Shown piece after piece: positions 9,028-17,983 of a stretch of 64,000 nucleotides of DNA (positions within the stretch are counted from its first letter, which is position 1; each line of letters starts with the position of its first letter). The position numbers were made by a program, and so were the translations under genes. Below the pieces are notes generated by a model. It worked only from the letters and a program-made list of their open reading frames with translations, had not been told where the DNA came from and did no database searches. This DNA comes from Ruegeria sp. Ofav3-42 (GTDB lineage Bacteria; Pseudomonadota; Alphaproteobacteria; Rhodobacterales; Rhodobacteraceae): the NCBI RefSeq assembly GCF_022347725.1, contig NZ_JAKRGB010000001.1, positions 124,001 to 188,000 of the forward strand, read 5' to 3'.

Positions 9028-9690
9028 TCAGCTGTGGCGCGCGGCCCATTCGGTAAGTGTCGATTCCAAATCGCCATACCCGGTAAAGCGGCGTTCGAAT
9101 GCCAGGCCCATCCGCTCGGCGCATTCGCGGGCGCGCGCGGTCAGCTCCGGGTCGTCGGTTTGGGCCTGATAGACCAGCTTGGTGTAGTTGCCGAAATACA
9201 TGTCGCGCAGCTCGGGGTGGCGGTCCAGCCCCAGCGGTTTCCAGACAAAGGCGTCAAACTGGCGAGCGAGAAAATCCGTCAGATAGAACGCGGTCGTTTC
9301 ATCGTCGCCATGTTCCTCAAAGGCTTGATTCCCTTCGAAAAAGGAATAGCAATGCGGGCCTTTGATCATCTCGACGCCCATTTCCTCGCAGGCCTTCTGC
9401 AACAATCCTCCGGTGCCGCAGTCGGCGTAGACGACATAGACCTGGTCAAAGTTGCCGCGGTGTTTGGCAACGGCTTCCTCGACCGCTTGTGTGATCCGTT
9501 CGGGGTGGACGTGCAAAATGGCGGGCAGGCAGGTCAGGGTCATGTGATCCCAGCCGTTGCGCTTTTTCAAATGCAGGATTTCGCGCGCAAGTGCACCGCA
9601 GGCCAGCAGCAGAATACCGCCCTGGCGACCGTTTTCGGTGTAGCCCTTTGACGTCAGGCTTGCATCATCCGGTGTGCTGTTCTGCTGCAT
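9028..9690 (-). CDS. DUF1638 domain protein
   Basis: A 220-residue protein of DUF1638. Recognised by GGILLLACGALAREI, ICC-like cysteines at VVYADCGTGG and the stretch GPHCYSFFEG. The three conserved cysteines suggest metal or cofactor binding but the reaction is unknown. Members occur next to corrinoid methyltransferase genes in methylotrophic organisms; here a corrinoid protein lies about 1.3 kb away on the same strand (10954-11652), separated by a Hint-domain gene. A role in methyltransfer chemistry is inference from that proximity. Confidence 0.85.
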   Translation of the reverse strand: MQQNSTPDDASLTSKGYTENGRQGGILLLACGALAREILHLKKRNGWDHMTLTCLPAILHVHPERITQAVEEAVAKHRGNFDQVYVVYADCGTGGLLQKACEEMGVEMIKGPHCYSFFEGNQAFEEHGDDETTAFYLTDFLARQFDAFVWKPLGLDRHPELRDMYFGNYTKLVYQAQTDDPELTARARECAERMGLAFERRFTGYGDLESTLTEWAARHS

Positions 9691-9765
9691 CGTTTAGTTC
9701 CCAAAGGATTGCAGCATCAAAGAATGAATGCCGGATCAAAGCAAGCCCGCTTCCGACATAGTGTG

Positions 9766-10800
9766 TCAGGCCACCGACGCGCGGGTTTCGAAGGATTGAA
9801 GCGACGGACGGGCAGGGGGGCCATAGGCGGTGATCCCGTGATCCGCGAGTTCGGGAAACAACGTCAGGATCTCTTGCCGGGTTGCATCCTCAAGACTGTT
9901 CCAGGCCTGGATGCCCGGGTGGAAGCTTTCACTCAGGCAGCCTTCGGCCCAGATCAACTCGTGTTGATCGAACATCAGGTGGTAATAGGTCACAAGTCCG
10001 CCGGGCCGCATCACGATATCATGGCCGTTCACCAGTTGCTTGGCCGGAGCGAGAGCCTCGGCATGGCCTGAGTGCAGCTCGACTCTCCAGTCGCTGACCA
10101 ACATTCTGTGCTGTGGCGAGACCAACAGGTCGCGACTATTCCCAAGCGCGCCTGCCTTTATCAGAACGGGCGTAAACGCCCCCGCAGCGCGCGCGGTTTG
10201 CGATCCAATCCAGCGCAGGGTCTGTATTCCGTGGTCCAGTGTCGGAATCTTGTCACCCGCGCGTAAATTTTCGACCGCGACCATACCTTTCTCCGTTTCG
10301 ATCAGCGTGCCGGTCGTGAAGCATCTGGCGATGTCCCATTCTTGGCGGTCCGCATTCAATCCGGGTGTTGTGGCTACGTTGATACTGTCCAGTGTCAAAG
10401 ACCGGATGCCCTGTGCCTCCAAGGCGGCTTGATCCGAATTGGCCGAAAACTCGGGGACCAGAAAAGTGTTTCCAAAAACGTCCTGCGCTATGACGGCCGT
10501 AATGTTGGCCGTCGTTCCATCAACATAAGTGATCGTGGCATTATACGCGACCGCAGCGTCGAAAAGGGTTGTGGCGCCATCGATTGCGAAAAAATCGAAG
10601 TCAACGTTTGCGTCGTTTTCGTATGTCCCGCCGGTATTTCCGACAGGGCTCCAGACAACGGCATCGTTCAGCAGGGGGTCTCCGGGGCTGCCAAAGGTTT
10701 GACCTACCAATGCCCCCGCGTTCTCGGCGGTATTGTTGCCCTCGGTCGGGTCGATAATAGCAAGTTGTCCAAGAAAAATTGCGTTGAAGGTCGTCGCCAT
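9766..10800 (-). CDS. Hint-domain (hedgehog/intein-like) protein, probably secreted
   Basis: A 344-residue protein. Residues 1-155 form a beta-rich N-terminal part with Asp/Asn-rich stretches; the Hint domain begins at CFTTGTLIETEKGMVAVENL and ends in HLMFDQHELIWAEGCLSESF, the pattern of the Hint-2 type found in many Rhodobacteraceae surface or exported proteins. The Hint cysteine is present. Whether it self-cleaves is unknown. There is no classical signal peptide, which would fit type I export, but no RTX repeats are seen. It sits between DUF1638 and a corrinoid protein and appears to be an independent insertion there. Confidence 0.8.
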   Translation of the reverse strand: MATTFNAIFLGQLAIIDPTEGNNTAENAGALVGQTFGSPGDPLLNDAVVWSPVGNTGGTYENDANVDFDFFAIDGATTLFDAAVAYNATITYVDGTTANITAVIAQDVFGNTFLVPEFSANSDQAALEAQGIRSLTLDSINVATTPGLNADRQEWDIARCFTTGTLIETEKGMVAVENLRAGDKIPTLDHGIQTLRWIGSQTARAAGAFTPVLIKAGALGNSRDLLVSPQHRMLVSDWRVELHSGHAEALAPAKQLVNGHDIVMRPGGLVTYYHLMFDQHELIWAEGCLSESFHPGIQAWNSLEDATRQEILTLFPELADHGITAYGPPARPSLQSFETRASVA

Positions 10801-10906
10801 CGCCTACCTCAAAAACTCGTTAACGGGGTTCGCCAAACACGCGAACGTAATCTTCACAAAGGCACATTGGCAAAATTTAGCAGGTTTTCAAGCCGCTAAA
10901 TAAAAA

Positions 10907-10930
10907 AGGCTGCCCCCGATGGGACAGCCT
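10907..10930 (-). terminator. Rho-independent terminator of the corrinoid protein gene
   Basis: Read on the minus strand: a 10-bp stem AGGCTGTCCC / GGGGCAGCCT (one mismatch) with a 4-nt loop, followed by six T then ATTTAG. It lies 24 bp past the stop of the gene at 10954-11652. Confidence 0.85.
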
Positions 10931-10953
10931 AGATCATTTCTATGTTACTGTGA

Positions 10954-11652
10954 TCAGCCGGCAAGCTGATTGTGCTTGCGAGACACAAAGTCCTTGGCGG
11001 TTTCCACTGCTACGGCCGCGTCACGGCAATATGCGTCGGCTCCGATAGCCTTGCCAAATTCTTCGTTCAGAGGCGCACCGCCAACCAGAACGATGTAATC
11101 TTCGCGCAGGCCCTGTTCGACCAGCGTGTCGATGACGACCTTCATGTAAGGCATCGTGGTGGTCAGCAGGGCGGACATGCCCAGAATATCGGGCTGCTCG
11201 GATTCCAGAGCTTCCAGATAGTTCTCGACCGGGTTGTTGATGCCAATATCCACGACTTCAAAACCGGCACCTTCCATCATCATCGACACGAGGTTCTTGC
11301 CGATGTCGTGGATGTCGCCTTTCACGGTACCGATAACCATCTTGCCAACGCGCGGGGCGCCGGTTTCGGCCAGCAATGGCTTCAGAATGGTCATGCCACC
11401 CTTCATTGCGTTTGCGGCCAGCAGAACTTCTGGAACGAAAAGGATGCCGTCGCGGAAGTCATGGCCCACGATTGTCATACCACCGACCAAGGCTTTGGTC
11501 AGAATGTCATACGGCGTCCATCCGCGTTCCAGCAGGATGTTCACACCTTCTTCGATCTCTTCTTTCAGGCCGTCATAAAGATCGTCGAACATCTGTTCGA
11601 CAAGCTCGTCGTCGTTCAGTTCGGACAGGACGATGTCTTCTTCATCGGACAT
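10954..11652 (-). CDS. B12-binding corrinoid protein (methyltransferase partner)
   Basis: A 232-residue protein with an N-terminal helical B12-binding cap and a Rossmann-like cobalamin domain. The cobalt-ligating motif is GDIHDIGKNL with His115 (DxHxxG), followed by the S/GG segments ILGMSALLTTTM and VLVGGAPLN. Such proteins carry methyl groups between an MttB-type methyltransferase and an acceptor methyltransferase. An MttB-family gene is in this window at 40342-41886, and DUF1638 is nearby, so a shared methylamine or betaine demethylation role is plausible but unproven. It ends in a good terminator. Confidence 0.92.
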   Translation of the reverse strand: MSDEEDIVLSELNDDELVEQMFDDLYDGLKEEIEEGVNILLERGWTPYDILTKALVGGMTIVGHDFRDGILFVPEVLLAANAMKGGMTILKPLLAETGAPRVGKMVIGTVKGDIHDIGKNLVSMMMEGAGFEVVDIGINNPVENYLEALESEQPDILGMSALLTTTMPYMKVVIDTLVEQGLREDYIVLVGGAPLNEEFGKAIGADAYCRDAAVAVETAKDFVSRKHNQLAG

Positions 11653-11951
11653 GGGGCATTTCCCTGTGCTGGTCGGGCATTACGCCCGTGGTGGCATTTT
11701 TTCCGTTTTGGCCATTTCGTCGCAGTTCGACTGTGACGATTGCGACCTCGGCGGTTCCGGGACCGACCTATAGGGCAAATTCTTCGATGCCACGATGGAA
11801 TTTTCTGCAAGAACATCCTGCAATTCGTTCACATCCGGCGAATTACGACGGAATCCAGCTTGGTGCAGGGCAAGGCAGAGAATCTGCTTTTGCTTGTCGA
11901 ATGACGAAACAGGGTATATCTGTTGGGAGTGTGAACATAACGGGAACAAAA
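11653..11951. other. Divergent intergenic region between corrinoid and radical SAM genes
   Basis: About 300 bp without a supported gene. It must hold the promoters of both flanking genes. I see no clear operator, no B12 riboswitch and no convincing small gene. Confidence 0.6.
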
Positions 11952-13016
11952 ATGCCTGCACTCAACATTCGGGCCCGAGGAGTGGCGACCAATGACACAG
12001 GCAGATTCGAACGGTTTGAAACTGTGCCCTGCGAGGATGGGTGGGACCCGGGCGATGACCTTCCTCCGCTGAGGACGGAGGTCCGCGAAGAAGTCGCGCG
12101 CAGCGTTATCACGTATAACCGCTCGCCCGACCTGCCTTTCGACCGTTCGATCAACCCGTATCGGGGCTGTGAACACGGGTGCGTGTATTGTTTTGCCCGT
12201 CCAACGCACGCCTACCTTGGACTGTCTCCGGGGTTGGATTTCGAAACCCGGCTGATTGCCCGGCCAAATGCCGCGGACGTTCTTAGAAAAGAGCTGTCGT
12301 CGACGCGGTACAAAGTGGCCACCATCGCGATGGGAACGAATACAGATCCGTATCAACCGGTAGAGAAAAGCCAATTGATTACGAGGTCATGCCTGTCGAT
12401 CCTGCAGGAATTCCGACACCCGGTGGCCATCGTAACCAAAGGGGCGATGATCGAAAGGGATCTGGATATCCTGGCCCCGATGGCACAGCTTGGTCTGGTC
12501 CGGGTTGGTATCTCTTTGACCACTTTGGACCCGGACCTGTCGCGCCGAATGGAGCCGCGTGCGCCGTCCCCCTTGCGTCGTTTGGCGACGATCCGGCGGT
12601 TGATCGAAGCAGGGGTGCCGGTGCGCGTCATGACATCGCCGTTGATCCCAGGGCTGACCGATCACGAGCTGGAAAACCTGCTTGAGGCGGGCCGGGACGC
12701 CGGCGCTGATTCCGCGAGCTGGATCATGCTGCGCCTTCCCCGAGAGGTCTCGGACCTCTGGCAGGCTTGGTTGCAGGACCACGAACCGGCTCGGGCCGAG
12801 AAAATCATGTCCAAGCTGAGGGAAATGCACGGCGGTCGCGACTACGATCCGCGCTGGGGTCACCGCATGCGGGGCGAGGGGGAGTATGCCGGGCTCGTCG
12901 CCAAGCGGTTCAAACTGGCTGTCAAACGCCTTGGGCTTGCAACGAAAACGCCGTCATTAAGATGTGACCTGTTTTCCAAACCTGCTCAGGCCGGCGATCA
13001 GTTGAACCTGTTCTAA
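11952..13016 (+). CDS. PA0069-family radical SAM protein
   Basis: A 354-residue radical SAM enzyme related to spore photoproduct lyase-like (SPL/Rv2578c/PA0069) proteins. The 4Fe-4S ligands are C73, C77 and C80 in RGCEHGCVYCFAR. Other family marks are NPYRGC, MGTNTDPYQPVE and TLDPDLSRRMEPRAPSP. The start at 11952 gives the family-like N-terminus MPALNIRARGVATNDTGRFE. The stop codon TAA runs directly into an A-tract that marks the left end of an insertion sequence. The reaction is not known. Confidence 0.88.
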   Translation: MPALNIRARGVATNDTGRFERFETVPCEDGWDPGDDLPPLRTEVREEVARSVITYNRSPDLPFDRSINPYRGCEHGCVYCFARPTHAYLGLSPGLDFETRLIARPNAADVLRKELSSTRYKVATIAMGTNTDPYQPVEKSQLITRSCLSILQEFRHPVAIVTKGAMIERDLDILAPMAQLGLVRVGISLTTLDPDLSRRMEPRAPSPLRRLATIRRLIEAGVPVRVMTSPLIPGLTDHELENLLEAGRDAGADSASWIMLRLPREVSDLWQAWLQDHEPARAEKIMSKLREMHGGRDYDPRWGHRMRGEGEYAGLVAKRFKLAVKRLGLATKTPSLRCDLFSKPAQAGDQLNLF

Positions 13017-13022
13017 AAAAAG

Positions 13023-13045
13023 GAGGTGTCCGCAAATCGTGTTGG
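13023..13045 (+). repeat. Left terminal inverted repeat of the IS1595-like element
   Basis: Twenty-three bases that match the complement of 15009-15031 with a single difference (T at 13029). Confidence 0.85.
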
Positions 13046-13106
13046 TAAATTTCGCCGTGCAGTAAAAAAAGCCTATATCACTTCACCTTTTGAGTGGAGG
13101 ATACCC

Positions 13107-14096
13107 TTGCTACAATGCGACTTTCGCCGTTTTCTCGATGCTCTCGACGAGTTGAACCCTGCACAGATCGAGGACGCCCAAACGAAGATTCAGGATCTTC
13201 GACGACAGACTGAAGCGATTTCGGAAATCGAAGCAAGGACTAACCGAGAACACGGGTGTCCATTCTGCGGAGACGATAGGCGTCAAAAATGGGGACGCAC
13301 CCGAACTAAGGTTCAGCGAGATCGGTGCCGCAGCTGTCAAAAGACGTATTCAGGTCCGATTGGCTCCACCATTGGTCGCCTCCATCGACCTGACATGTTC
13401 ATGGTGGTCCTTCGCGACATGCTGGGCAGCTCTGCCCCTCAGTCGGTGCGCAAACTCACGCGCCGACTTGGGCTCAACAAACACACCATTTGGCGCCGGC
13501 GGATGCTGGTTTTCTCGATCATCGAAAGCGGCTCGATCCCGAGTTTTGCTGGAATCGTAGAGGCCGACGAAACCTACCAAAGGGAATCCCGCAAGGGTTC
13601 ACGTGAGTGGGTTCGGCAGTTAACCGATCCACGGAATGTCGCGCAGCTGCCGCGTCCAAGGTGGGGGGACTTCACGACGAAGGGAATGAAGATGATGCGC
13701 GGTCTATCGAAGTGGTAACTCCCCATTTTGACTGTTGCTGATCGTGGCGGCGCTCGTCTTTTCCAGCGGTTTCCGGACCGGAAGGGCGTGACACTGGAGC
13801 GGGCGATGCAGCCACTCGTGCCAAGTGACGCTGTGCTCTGTTCGGACGGTGCCAGTGGCTATGCTTCTCTGGCGAGGAAAGGCGGGATTGAGCATTTTGT
13901 CGTCGGGTCTAAGCCGGGGACTCGTGTAACCGCCGGCTGCTACCACATCCAGAATGTTAACTCGCTCCACGCCCGCTATGGCGGGTTTATCCGACCGTTT
14001 CGCGGGCCTGCCATAAAGAACCTCAATGGCTACATTCGTTGGCTGGAGGTGCGGCTTTCAGGGCTTCGACCTGCGGAGATTATTCAGGCATTATAG
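13107..14096 (+). pseudogene. IS1595-family transposase interrupted by one in-frame TAA
   Basis: A DDE/N transposase of the ISXO2-like group. A zinc ribbon (CPFCGDD ... CRSCQKTYS) lies near the N-terminus, then VEADETYQ with the first Asp, VLCSDGASGY with the second, and HIQNVNSLHARYGGFIRPF, where the family uses Asn as third residue. The frame is uninterrupted except for TAA at 13716-13718, exactly where relatives have Gln in the motif RGLSxxQxPxL, so CAA to TAA is a simple explanation. The start was placed at TTG 13107 because GGAGG precedes it; a GTG at 13026 lies inside the repeat. Without readthrough the element cannot move on its own. Confidence 0.85.
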
Positions 14097-14159
14097 ACCC
14101 AGCATAGCACTTGGCAGAAATGTCAGCTCAAGGCGCGTGTTCGGTGACTAAATGCGCTG

Positions 14160-14843
14160 TCAGACGACACCCCAAAGGCTTTCTACTTCAAAGCCTTCAA
14201 TGCCTTCAGCTTCCATGTCCGCTAACAGAGCGTCAGAGATAAAATTGAAATCACCTCGAAACCGGAAATCCCGCCACGCGGTTAAACCTTCGATTTCGGA
14301 CTCCATCAACTTCAGGCCTTTGGCGGTCCTGCCGCCACCGCTTCGGTATGTCCACATGTGATTTCCATCCACCGGACCTGCAACCGTCGCAACGCCCAAG
14401 CAGGTTGGGTCCACTGCATCCACTTTGCGGTAGACGTTCCATGCAAAAAAATCTGCAGAGTAAAGCGTCCCGTCTTTGCGATAAATCTCAAGTGGAAAGA
14501 AGGTCATCCCATCGCGATCACTCAGGTGAAGCTCAATGATCCCTTTCAGCTTCGCACTCACAACATAGCCCGTTCCAGAACTTTCAATAAAGTCAGGAAG
14601 CTCAGCTCCTTCGGCCAGTTTAAGCTTACGGGCCACATGTTCCGGGGCGCGGGCGCGCTCCGCACGCAAAAATTCGATCATATATGGATCGTCGAAATGA
14701 TGCGTCAAAATGTATTTCGTTTCAGCTTCCTTTTCTAAATCAACCCCTGTGGTCACCCGTGCCTTTTCGGCTTCATCAAAGGCAATCAAACGAAACTTGT
14801 CGTAAAACCGACCACCGAACTGCTTTTGGATCAATGCTGGCAT
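14160..14843 (-). CDS. Imm11-like (DUF1629) immunity-type protein, IS passenger
   Basis: A 227-residue cytosolic protein. The start at 14843 follows AAGGAG at good spacing. The C-terminal half has the Imm11 pattern: MTFFPLEIYRKDGT, YSADFFAWNVYRKVDAVDP, then WRDFRFRGDFNFISDALLAD and the ending EGFEVESLWGVV. Imm11 proteins are immunity partners of polymorphic toxins. No toxin gene is adjacent, and the gene lies wholly inside the IS inverted repeats, on the strand opposite to the transposase. The family call is by recalled pattern, so it carries moderate certainty; a role as orphan immunity is inference. Confidence 0.7.
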   Translation of the reverse strand: MPALIQKQFGGRFYDKFRLIAFDEAEKARVTTGVDLEKEAETKYILTHHFDDPYMIEFLRAERARAPEHVARKLKLAEGAELPDFIESSGTGYVVSAKLKGIIELHLSDRDGMTFFPLEIYRKDGTLYSADFFAWNVYRKVDAVDPTCLGVATVAGPVDGNHMWTYRSGGGRTAKGLKLMESEIEGLTAWRDFRFRGDFNFISDALLADMEAEGIEGFEVESLWGVV

Positions 14844-15008
14844 CAAGCTTTCTCCTTCGGAGTGGTTATATTCGCCGTCTCTTAGTTTCGGCTATCGCGT
14901 TTTCTTTTGTGTTTCCAGAAGAATACGCGGTGCATCAATTACTTAGTCGATACAGCAGCGAACATCGAAGGAGCCTCGGTCAAAATACACTTTGTCGCGC
15001 ACAGCTGG

Positions 15009-15031
15009 CCAACACGATTTGCGGTCACCTC
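15009..15031 (-). repeat. Right terminal inverted repeat of the IS1595-like element
   Basis: Complement of the repeat at 13023-13045, one mismatch. It abuts the A-tract (T-tract on the minus strand) of the gltA terminator. Confidence 0.85.
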
Positions 15032-15064
15032 AAAAAAAAACGCCCCGGACAGTGGTCCGGGACG
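15032..15064 (-). terminator. Rho-independent terminator of gltA
   Basis: On the minus strand: stem CGTCCCGGAC / GTCCGGGGCG with one mismatch and a 4-nt loop (15041-15064), followed by nine T. It lies 21 bp past the gltA stop. The IS right end is joined directly to the T-tract. Confidence 0.9.
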
Positions 15065-15085
15065 TTCCAAATCTTGAACCAGCGA

Positions 15086-16381
15086 TTAGCGGTTTTCGAT
15101 ATCCACGTAATCGCGCATGGTCTCGCCCAGATACAGCTGACGCGGACGGCCAATCTTGTTCTGCGGATCTGCGATCATTTCTTTCCACTGGCTGACCCAG
15201 CCAACGGTACGCGACAGCGCGAAGATCGGGGTAAACATGGATGTCGGGAACCCCATCGCCTCGAGAATGATGCCCGAATAGAAGTCTACGTTCGGGAAAA
15301 GTTTCTTCTCGGCGAAATACGGATCTTCCAGAGCCTGTTTCTCGAGTGCCTTGGCAACCTGCAGTTTCGGGTTGTTTTCGACGCCCAGCAGATCCAAAAC
15401 CTCGTCCGCCGACTGCTTCATCACTTTCGCACGTGGGTCAAAGTTTTTGTAGACGCGGTGGCCGAAGCCCATCAGGCGGAACGGATCGTTCTTGTCCTTC
15501 GCGCGCTCGATGTACTCAGGGATGCGGTCGACCGACCCGATCTCTTCCAGCATTTCCAGGCACGCCTGGTTTGCACCACCATGGGCAGGACCCCAAAGGC
15601 AGGCAACACCGGCAGCGATACACGCAAACGGGTTTGCGCCCGAGGACGAGGCGAGACGCACGGTCGAAGTCGAGGCGTTCTGTTCGTGATCCGCGTGCAG
15701 CGTCAGAATCCGGTCCATTGCACGGCTGAGGATCGGGTTCACCTCATATTCTTCTGCGGGAACGGCAAAGCACATGCGCAGGAAGTTCGACGCATAGTCC
15801 AGATCGTTGCGCGGATAAACGAAAGGCTGGCCGATGTGGTACTTGTAAGCCCAGGCTGCAATGGTCGGCATCTTGGCGATCAGACGGTGCGAAGCGACCT
15901 CGCGTTGATGCGGGTCAGAAATGTCGGTCGAATCGTGGTAGAAGGCCGACATCGCGCCAACCACACCCACCATGATTGCCATTGGGTGCGCGTCGCGGCG
16001 GAAACCGCGATAGAAGTACTGCATCTGTTCGTGCAGCATGGTGTGGCGAGTGATGGTGGTCTCGAACTGCTCAAGATCCTTGGCGACCGGCAGCTCTCCG
16101 TACAGCAACAGATAGCACACTTCGAGGAAGTGCGATTTGCCGGCCAGTTGGTCGATCGGATAGCCGCGGTGCAGCAGCTCGCCTTTTTCGCCGTCGATAT
16201 ACGTGATCGTGCTGTCACAGCTTGCGGTCGACGTAAAACCGGGGTCGTAGGTAAAGACGCCCGCATCCCCATAAAGTTTGCGGATGTCGATTACATCAGG
16301 ACCCGCAGTCGGAGAATAAACCGGCAACTCGTACGTTTCACCATGGACTGTCAGAGTGGCTGTTTTATTGCTGTCGGTCAT
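15086..16381 (-). CDS. gltA: Citrate synthase (type II)
   Basis: Condenses acetyl-CoA and oxaloacetate to citrate, first step of the TCA cycle. It has 431 residues, the usual length of the NADH-sensitive hexameric type. Catalytic histidines are His267 in [10 protein letters not shown] and His308 in [13 protein letters not shown]; the catalytic aspartate is in FPNVDFYSG. The N-terminal domain begins [19 protein letters not shown]. It is a single gene with its own terminator and lies downstream of gltX on the same strand. Confidence 0.98.
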   Translation of the reverse strand: MTDSNKTATLTVHGETYELPVYSPTAGPDVIDIRKLYGDAGVFTYDPGFTSTASCDSTITYIDGEKGELLHRGYPIDQLAGKSHFLEVCYLLLYGELPVAKDLEQFETTITRHTMLHEQMQYFYRGFRRDAHPMAIMVGVVGAMSAFYHDSTDISDPHQREVASHRLIAKMPTIAAWAYKYHIGQPFVYPRNDLDYASNFLRMCFAVPAEEYEVNPILSRAMDRILTLHADHEQNASTSTVRLASSSGANPFACIAAGVACLWGPAHGGANQACLEMLEEIGSVDRIPEYIERAKDKNDPFRLMGFGHRVYKNFDPRAKVMKQSADEVLDLLGVENNPKLQVAKALEKQALEDPYFAEKKLFPNVDFYSGIILEAMGFPTSMFTPIFALSRTVGWVSQWKEMIADPQNKIGRPRQLYLGETMRDYVDIENR

Positions 16382-16504
16382 AGTGTCCCTTCCTCATTCT
16401 TGCGCAAGTCGGATCGCTGTCCGACGCTGCGGGCAACGGCTGCGCGCGCGGGCGCGCAGTCCGGGTGTTAGCGGAGCAGCGTTACCCAAATATGAAGGTT
16501 GGGT

Positions 16505-17905
16505 TTAAGTTGCTGCGTCAGAAAGCCGTGCAAGGGTTTCTTCTTTCCCCAACACAAGCATCATATCAAAAACTGAAGGCGTCACTGCCCGACCTGCCAA
16601 CACGGCCCGCAACGGACCTGCCAGTTTGCCGAACTTTACCCCTTTCGCTTCTGCAAACGAATTAAGGGCATGCTCCAGCTCGTCTCGCGTCCAGCTAGCA
16701 TTTTGCACGTGCGGCGTCAATTCTTTCAGTATACCATCGGATACTGAGGCCAGTGCCTTGGCAGCCTTTTCGTCGGGCTCGATTGGTCGGTCGGTGAGAG
16801 CAAAATGAGCCTTTTCAAGGAGTTCCGGGAACGTGCGCGCGCGATCCTTGAGGCAATACATCGCACGTTCCAGATCACCGGATTGTGTTTCCGTGAGGTC
16901 AGGCAATTTGGCCGCTGCCAGATAGGCCTCGATCTCTTGCCGCAGTGCAGCATCGTCAGCAACCGCGATGTGCTGTCCGCACAGGTTTTCCAGCTTTTTC
17001 AGGTCGAAACGGGCAGGGCTTTTGCCGATTCCATCCAGGTCGAACCACTCTTTGGCCTGCGCGTCGGTAAAGAACTCATCGTCGCCGTGGCTCCAACCCA
17101 AACGCGCCAGATAGTTGCGCATTCCGGCGGCGGGATAGCCCATGGCCTGGTATTCCTGCGCACCCAAAGCGCCGTGGCGCTTGGACAGCTTTTTACCATC
17201 AGGTCCGTGAATCAGCGGGATATGTGCCCAGACGGGCACGTCCCAACCCATGGCCTCATAGATCATCATCTGGCGCGCGGCGTTGTTCAGGTGATCGTCG
17301 CCCCGGATCACGTGGGTCACGCCCATGTCGTGATCATCTACCACAACCGCCAGCATGTAGACCGGCGTCCCATCCGAACGCAGCAGGATCATGTCGTCCA
17401 GTTGCTCGTTGCGGATGGTGACGTCACCCTGAACCTGATCGCGGATGACCGTGTTGCCATCCTGCGGTGCTTTGATACGGATCGCGAATGGGGCGTCCGG
17501 GTGCGTTGACGGATCTGCATCCCGCCAGGGGCTGCGAAACAGCGTCGACTTCCCTTCGGCGCGGGCCTGTTCACGGAATTCGGCGATCTCTTCCTGCGTC
17601 GAAAAGCACTTGTACGCTTTGCCCTCGGCCAGCAGTTGATGTGCAACCTCGGCATGGCGTTCCGCGCCTTCGAACTGGCTGATGACGTCACCGTCGTGAT
17701 CCAGCCCAAGCCACTCCATACCTTGCAGGATCGCTGCAGTCGCTTCGGGTGTCGAACGCTCGCGGTCAGTGTCCTCAATCCGCAGCAGGAACTTTCCACC
17801 ACGTCCACGAGCATAAAGCCAGTTGAACAGCGCAGTACGGGCCCCGCCGATATGCAGAAAACCGGTAGGGGACGGGGCGAAACGAGTGACGACCTGATCG
17901 GACAT
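16505..17905 (-). CDS. gltX: Glutamyl-tRNA synthetase
   Basis: Charges tRNA-Glu (and possibly tRNA-Gln where GatCAB is used). It has 466 residues. Class I motifs are [18 protein letters not shown] near residue 10 (HIGH-like) and KKLSKRHGA (KMSKS-like). The start at 17905 was chosen because [15 protein letters not shown] matches the family and the long upstream frame does not. A weak AAAAGG lies 11 nt before the start. It is divergent from comEC. Confidence 0.97.
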   Translation of the reverse strand: MSDQVVTRFAPSPTGFLHIGGARTALFNWLYARGRGGKFLLRIEDTDRERSTPEATAAILQGMEWLGLDHDGDVISQFEGAERHAEVAHQLLAEGKAYKCFSTQEEIAEFREQARAEGKSTLFRSPWRDADPSTHPDAPFAIRIKAPQDGNTVIRDQVQGDVTIRNEQLDDMILLRSDGTPVYMLAVVVDDHDMGVTHVIRGDDHLNNAARQMMIYEAMGWDVPVWAHIPLIHGPDGKKLSKRHGALGAQEYQAMGYPAAGMRNYLARLGWSHGDDEFFTDAQAKEWFDLDGIGKSPARFDLKKLENLCGQHIAVADDAALRQEIEAYLAAAKLPDLTETQSGDLERAMYCLKDRARTFPELLEKAHFALTDRPIEPDEKAAKALASVSDGILKELTPHVQNASWTRDELEHALNSFAEAKGVKFGKLAGPLRAVLAGRAVTPSVFDMMLVLGKEETLARLSDAAT

Positions 17906-17983
17906 TGTATGGATTAACCTTTTGGTAACCGTGTCGGGCATAGATTGGCGCCTGTCTAACGAGCCCGAAGGACGGGGGCAACC

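Larger units (their letters stand above)
13023..15031 (+). mobile_element. IS1595-family element with passenger gene
   Basis: A 2.0-kb element bounded by 23-bp inverted repeats at 13023-13045 and 15009-15031 that differ at one base. The left repeat reads GAGGTGTCCGCAAATCG onward and the right is its complement. It contains a DDN transposase on the plus strand (with a premature stop) and an Imm11-like gene on the minus strand. Seven to nine A residues flank both ends, compatible with an 8-bp A-rich target duplication, although homopolymers cannot prove it. IS1595-type elements with passenger genes are known as a class. Confidence 0.8.

Noticed and set aside
14684..16471. 595-codon plus-strand frame
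   Set aside because: Antisense to gltA and crosses the IS boundary.
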